A stretch of 8,576 bases of DNA, from NCBI GenBank assembly GCA_023252335.1, contig JAJPEA010000081.1:1-8576 (forward strand). The letters run 5' to 3'. The notes under the pieces are model-generated. The model did not search any database, had not been told where the DNA came from, and worked only from the letters and a program-made list of their open reading frames with translations. Source of the DNA: Nitrosotalea sp. (lineage in GTDB: Archaea > Thermoproteota > Nitrososphaeria > Nitrososphaerales > Nitrosopumilaceae). Of this stretch, positions 5,905-8,576 are shown piece after piece. The translations under genes were made by a program, and so were the position numbers. Position 1 is the first letter of the stretch, and each line of letters opens with the position of its first letter.

Positions 5905-6306
5905 TCACTTGAATACCACAGCTATTTCTTTTTCAAAACTTTCCTTAGAGTCAGAAGCATGTATGATGTTATCAGAGATGCCCAATCCAAAGTCTCCTCG
6001 TATTGTTCCTGGTGCAGCATCAAATGATTTTGTTGAACCTATCATTTGTCGAGTTGTTGCAATTGCATTATTTCCTTCCACAATAGCTGCAACTACACTT
6101 CCTGAAGTAATAAAAGAAACCAATTCTCCAAAGAATGGTTTTGTATTATGTACTGAATAGAATTCTTCTGCCATTTGTTTTGTAAAAGTAAACATTTTCA
6201 GTTTCAAAATATTAAATCCCCTGTGCTCAAATCTAGAGACAATATCACCAACTAGTTTTCTTTCTACACCATCAGGCTTGACAATGAATAACGTCTGTTC
6301 AGTCAT
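5905..6306 (-). CDS. ndk: Nucleoside diphosphate kinase
   Basis: This enzyme moves the terminal phosphate from ATP to other nucleoside diphosphates through a phosphohistidine. The active site is NIIHASDS with His116. The opening TLFIVKPDGVER (5-16, Lys10) and the nucleotide-binding APGTIRGDFG (98-107, Arg103) are both typical. At 133 aa it is slightly short for the family (about 140-150), because the C-terminus ends soon after the helix EKEIAVVFK; nothing essential is missing. The start is ATG 6306, one base after the L24e stop (TAA-A-ATG), so translational coupling is likely. In archaea ndk commonly sits between rpl24e and infB, where it could supply GTP for translation; that functional link is an inference. 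Confidence 0.97.
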   Translation of the reverse strand: MTEQTLFIVKPDGVERKLVGDIVSRFEHRGFNILKLKMFTFTKQMAEEFYSVHNTKPFFGELVSFITSGSVVAAIVEGNNAIATTRQMIGSTKSFDAAPGTIRGDFGLGISDNIIHASDSKESFEKEIAVVFK

Positions 6307-6307
6307 T

Positions 6308-6511
6308 TTATTTTTTTACCTTTATTCCGCCCTTGACGTATTTGTTAGTCCACTTGAGTCTTCTTGGATCACGTTTTAGGACTAGCATGTTTTTTTTGCA
6401 TTTTGAAGAACAGAACCAAAACACAGAACCGTCATTTTTTACAAGCATAGTACCAGAACCCTTTGCTACAGGTCGATTACAAAAACTACAAGGCTTTACT
6501 AGAACACTCAA
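6308..6511 (-). CDS. rpl24e: Ribosomal protein L24e
   Basis: This is a large-subunit protein with one zinc ribbon. The ligands are seen as CSFC (Cys8, Cys11) and CSSKC (Cys34, Cys38), with the family signature FWFCSSKCKKNM followed by RDPRRLKWTNKY. Its 67 aa are typical of the archaeal form. The start is TTG 6511: an in-frame TAA two codons upstream (6515-6517) excludes extension, and the first zinc cysteine is already residue 8. It lies 6 nt after the S28e stop. L24e lies at the ribosome surface where IF6 docks, so the window encodes both partners of that contact, on different transcripts. Confidence 0.97.
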   Translation of the reverse strand: MSVLVKPCSFCNRPVAKGSGTMLVKNDGSVFWFCSSKCKKNMLVLKRDPRRLKWTNKYVKGGIKVKK

Positions 6512-6517
6512 TTTTTA

Positions 6518-6724
6518 TCACTTGATCTTTCTCGCTTCACGTTCTGTTTCTCGTAATATGAGAATATCTGACATTCGTACAGAGCCTTTAACATTTCTTG
6601 TTAGAATTCTGCCTCTGTCTTTACCATCTAGTATCTTTACTCTAACTTGGATAACTTCTCCAGCAATTCCGGTTCTTCCGACTATTTGTATGACTTCAGC
6701 AGAGGTAGGAACTTCAGTACTCAT
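6518..6724 (-). CDS. rps28e: Ribosomal protein S28e
   Basis: This is a small-subunit protein with an OB-like beta barrel near the mRNA exit and platform. It has 68 aa. Characteristic segments are RTGIAGEVIQVRVKILDG (17-34), GRILTRNVKGSVRMSDIL (38-55) and the terminal basic LRETEREARKIK. The start is ATG 6724, overlapping the L7Ae stop as ATGA (4 nt), so the two are almost certainly translationally coupled. The L7Ae-S28e order is conserved across archaea. Confidence 0.97.
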   Translation of the reverse strand: MSTEVPTSAEVIQIVGRTGIAGEVIQVRVKILDGKDRGRILTRNVKGSVRMSDILILRETEREARKIK

Positions 6725-7116
6725 TTGTTAGCTTGACCACCTTTTATCTGTGATAGCGATGCCACAATTTGGTCTACAATGTGTTGAGCATCTCCAGAAT
6801 CTAATATCGCAGCGGCAGCAGAGGTAACATCAATTCCCAGAGATTTGCCTAGTTCCTGTCTGCTTGGAACAAAGCCATATGGAATTCCGTGTTCCTCACA
6901 CAGTATAGGAAGGTGAGCAACTACTTCTGCTGGTTCTACGTCTTCTGCAATAATTACCAGTTTACTGATTCCCCTTTCAATTGCTTTTGTAACTTCGTTG
7001 GTACCTTTCTTTACTTTACCACTTTGATGTGCGACTCTTACAGCCTCGTATATTGGGCTAACCAAGTCAGTGGGCACCTCAAACTTTACGTAATAAGCCT
7101 TAGCCAGATGTATCAC
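6721..7116 (-). CDS. rpl7ae: Ribosomal protein L7Ae
   Basis: This kink-turn RNA-binding protein serves the 50S subunit and, in archaea, box C/D and H/ACA sRNPs and RNase P. Family signatures are GTNEVTKAIERG (38-49), LVIIAEDVEPAEVVAHLP (53-70) and LCEEHGIPYGFVPSRQELG (72-90). The start is taken as GTG 7116, the first usual start codon after the in-frame TGA at 7126-7128, giving 131 aa. That GTG lies inside GGTGAT (7117-7112), a good Shine-Dalgarno sequence, and four bases later comes CTG GCT AAG, which would give MAKAYYVKFEVP, closer to the usual N-terminus. The true start may therefore be three codons later. The gene follows glmM by 32 nt and overlaps rps28e by 4 nt. Confidence 0.93.
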   Translation of the reverse strand: MIHLAKAYYVKFEVPTDLVSPIYEAVRVAHQSGKVKKGTNEVTKAIERGISKLVIIAEDVEPAEVVAHLPILCEEHGIPYGFVPSRQELGKSLGIDVTSAAAAILDSGDAQHIVDQIVASLSQIKGGQANK

Positions 7117-7148
7117 CCATTGGGATCATTTTCATTCTTTCTGTCTTT

Positions 7149-8513
7149 TCAATTGGTTTTAAAAGTGTTATCTGTCAGTGCAGCATTTACCTTTTGCAGG
7201 TATTTTTCAAAAATATCATCCAATTTTGATTGGGAGTAGGACTCGGCGTAGAGTCTAGCTATTGGTTCAGTACCGCTCAATCGTACCATAATCCAGCTAG
7301 AATCATCTAATGATAGTTTAATTCCGTCAGTAAGATCTTTTTTGTAGGGCTCTGCTTTTAGAATTTTAACTATTTTTTTAAAACCATCTTTTGAACATTC
7401 TATTTTTCCTTTAGTGGTAAAAGATGGAATCAGCATTTCCATTTCTTGTGATAAAGAATTTTTGCTGCTTGCTAGAAGCTCAAGTAAGATGGCCATAGTC
7501 ATGGAACCATCTCTAACTTGATTGTGTTTACCATACATGAATCCACCATTTTCTTCAAAACCAATAATTGCATTTTCTTTCACCATTTTACGTGAAACCT
7601 CAACACTACCTACTTTGGTTCGTAAGACTTTGGATTTTGAATTGGCAGCTATTTTTTCTATTACAGATGTAGAGTTGACAGATGTAATTATCTTAGATTT
7701 GGGTTGTTTCTTTAGAAGATATTGTGACAAAAGTAATGCAGACCTGTCACCTGTGAGAATTTTTCCTGTTTCATCACAAAAAATACTTCTATCACCATCT
7801 CCATCAAATGCTATTCCAAGATCAGCTTTTGATTTAATTATCATATTAGAAAGATTGTTCAAATTTTGAGGTGTTGGCTCGGAGCCACGACCTGGAAAGT
7901 TACCATCTATATGTTCATTTATCAGAATTGTCTCACATCCGAGATTCTCACATAAAGTTGGAGCTGTTACTGCCTGAGCGCCATTACCAAGATCAAGCAC
8001 TATCTTGAGATTTCGTGATTTGATTTTGTTTACGTTAACCTGTTTCTTTATTCCAGAAAGATACGTACTTACAGCATTTGACTCGTTTATTATCGAGCCA
8101 AATTTCGTTGAGGTTTTCCATTTTTTTGCAAAATAAATTTCTTCTACTTGGAGTTCAGATTCTCTTGAGATCTCAATTCCGTCTTTGGCAATAACCTTCA
8201 TTCCATTATACTGCGGAGGATTATGAGATGCAGTTATCATAATCCCACCATTATATCCAAGTTGTTTTGTAGCAAACTGCAAACAAGGTGTAGGAACCAA
8301 GCCACAAATAGCAGAGTCAAGACCTGCGGAACTCAGTGCAGCTGTTACTATTTTTGATATTATTACACTTGATTTTCTTCCATCATAACCTACTAGAATT
8401 GGTCCTTTTTTGAAAAAACTTGCAATTGATAGAGTAATTTTTGAGATAAAATCAAGGGTAAGATCTTCTCCAAACACCCCTCTAACACCATTAGTTCCAA
8501 ATAATTTTGCCAT
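7149..8513 (-). CDS. glmM: Phosphoglucosamine mutase / phosphohexomutase
   Basis: This alpha-D-phosphohexomutase probably converts glucosamine-6-phosphate to glucosamine-1-phosphate for UDP-GlcNAc and hence glycoprotein sugars; phosphomannomutase or phosphoglucomutase activity is possible. Counting from ATG 8513, all four signature loops are present: the phosphoserine loop TASHNPPQYNG (Ser96), the Mg site DGDGDR (237-242), the sugar loop GFEENGG (318-324) and the phosphate-binding RLSGTEP (411-417). The opening KLFGTNGVRG is typical of GlmM. Its 454 aa are normal. An in-frame ATG at 8522 would add MVC. The 8513 start is preferred because MAKLFGTNG is the family beginning and the TATA box at 8542-8549 predicts initiation near 8519. 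It is the first gene of the ribosomal-protein strand and may be cotranscribed with rpl7ae. Confidence 0.94.
   Translation of the reverse strand: MAKLFGTNGVRGVFGEDLTLDFISKITLSIASFFKKGPILVGYDGRKSSVIISKIVTAALSSAGLDSAICGLVPTPCLQFATKQLGYNGGIMITASHNPPQYNGMKVIAKDGIEISRESELQVEEIYFAKKWKTSTKFGSIINESNAVSTYLSGIKKQVNVNKIKSRNLKIVLDLGNGAQAVTAPTLCENLGCETILINEHIDGNFPGRGSEPTPQNLNNLSNMIIKSKADLGIAFDGDGDRSIFCDETGKILTGDRSALLLSQYLLKKQPKSKIITSVNSTSVIEKIAANSKSKVLRTKVGSVEVSRKMVKENAIIGFEENGGFMYGKHNQVRDGSMTMAILLELLASSKNSLSQEMEMLIPSFTTKGKIECSKDGFKKIVKILKAEPYKKDLTDGIKLSLDDSSWIMVRLSGTEPIARLYAESYSQSKLDDIFEKYLQKVNAALTDNTFKTN
7157..7164 (-). promoter_or_regulatory. Possible internal promoter of the L7Ae operon
   Basis: The palindromic TTTTAAAA lies in the last codons of glmM. 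On the minus strand it predicts a transcription start near 7134, giving rpl7ae a leader of roughly 15-20 nt that contains GGTGAT. This would uncouple ribosomal gene expression from glmM. Because the motif is symmetric and A/T-rich, chance occurrence is possible. Confidence 0.4.
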
Positions 8514-8530
8514 ACAGACCATTCAACAAA

Positions 8531-8538
8531 GATAAATT
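8531..8538 (+). promoter_or_regulatory. TATA box of the right-edge tRNA
   Basis: GATAAATT on the plus strand ends 23 nt before the tRNA 5' end at 8561, the same spacing as for tRNA-Ser at the left edge. It shares the 47-nt gap 8514-8560 with the divergent glmM promoter. Confidence 0.5.
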
Positions 8539-8541
8539 TGT

Positions 8542-8549
8542 CTTAAAAA
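8542..8549 (-). promoter_or_regulatory. TATA box of glmM
   Basis: TTTTTAAG on the minus strand lies 20 nt upstream of ATG 8522 and 29 nt upstream of ATG 8513. A start about 23 nt downstream falls near 8519, between the two ATGs, which favours ATG 8513 with a very short leader. The match to consensus is moderate. Confidence 0.45.
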
Positions 8550-8560
8550 TCATGGTGCAT

Positions 8561-8576
8561 GCGGGAGTTGCCAAGC
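8561..8576 (+). tRNA. 5' end of a class II tRNA, probably tRNA-Leu
   Basis: GCGGGAGTTGCCAAGC fits a tRNA 5' end: a 7-nt acceptor strand GCGGGAG, TT, a 3-nt D stem GCC, then A-A-G with A14 and G15 in place. GCGGG(A/G)GTTGCCAAGC is the usual opening of archaeal tRNA-Leu. Only 16 nt are present, so the anticodon cannot be read and tRNA-Ser is not excluded. The TATA-like sequence 23 nt upstream supports a real gene. Confidence 0.7.

Noticed and set aside
5905..6306. Truncated Ndk
   Set aside because: 133 aa is short but all catalytic and nucleotide-binding residues and the final helix are present.
7522..7869. Plus-strand 115-aa frame opposite glmM
   Set aside because: Antisense to the Mg-binding and sugar-binding loops of GlmM; no family resemblance.
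1..8576. Genomic island bounded by the two tRNA genes
   Set aside because: tRNAs at both ends invited the idea, but the content is core housekeeping with uniform AT-rich style, no integrase and no repeated tRNA 3' ends.
1..8576. CRISPR array, insertion sequence or toxin-antitoxin pair
   Set aside because: No regularly spaced repeats, no transposase motifs, no terminal inverted repeats and no unassigned small gene pairs were found.

Overview
The window is a dense stretch of archaeal chromosome. It most likely comes from an AT-rich marine ammonia-oxidizing archaeon (Nitrososphaerota/Thaumarchaeota, Nitrosopumilus-like). The case rests on purely archaeal genes (aIF5B, aIF6, L7Ae, S28e, L24e, archease, a Sulfolobus-type ferredoxin pair), archaeal TATA boxes 20-30 nt in front of starts, many GTG and TTG starts, and strong AT bias. 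The lineage is inferred from gene content and protein style; no database search was possible.

Layout. Positions 1-54 hold the 5' part of a class II tRNA-Ser(UGA) on the minus strand, cut by the window edge. Two tandem minus-strand ferredoxin paralogues follow (161-694 and 736-1182), each with its own TATA box at the same distance from its start codon. Divergent from them is aIF6 (1258-1929, plus), whose 3' end overlaps the 3' end of hisS (1913-3193, minus) by 17 nt. Divergent from hisS are archease (start corrected to GTG 3280) and a thioredoxin (3710-4117). The thioredoxin ends tail to tail against infB/aIF5B, with their stop codons interleaved in a 13-nt palindrome.

From 8513 down to 4114, six minus-strand genes run without a real gap: glmM, rpl7ae, rps28e, rpl24e, ndk, infB. 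The last five form a classic archaeal translation cluster with spacings of 1-6 nt or a 4-nt overlap. glmM lies directly upstream, and a possible internal promoter sits in its last codons. At the right edge the first 16 nt of another class II tRNA (probably Leu) start on the plus strand, divergent from glmM.

Together the genes serve translation (two tRNAs, HisRS, aIF6, aIF5B, three ribosomal proteins), RNA repair and splicing support (archease; L7Ae is also an sRNP protein), nucleotide and amino-sugar metabolism (Ndk, GlmM), and electron transfer or redox (two ferredoxins, thioredoxin). No mobile element, CRISPR array or defence system is visible, and no intergenic stretch exceeds about 110 nt. 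The points most worth following are the divergence of the zinc site in the ferredoxin pair, the shared-stop palindrome, the convergent coding overlap, the run of non-ATG starts and the ambiguous L7Ae start.
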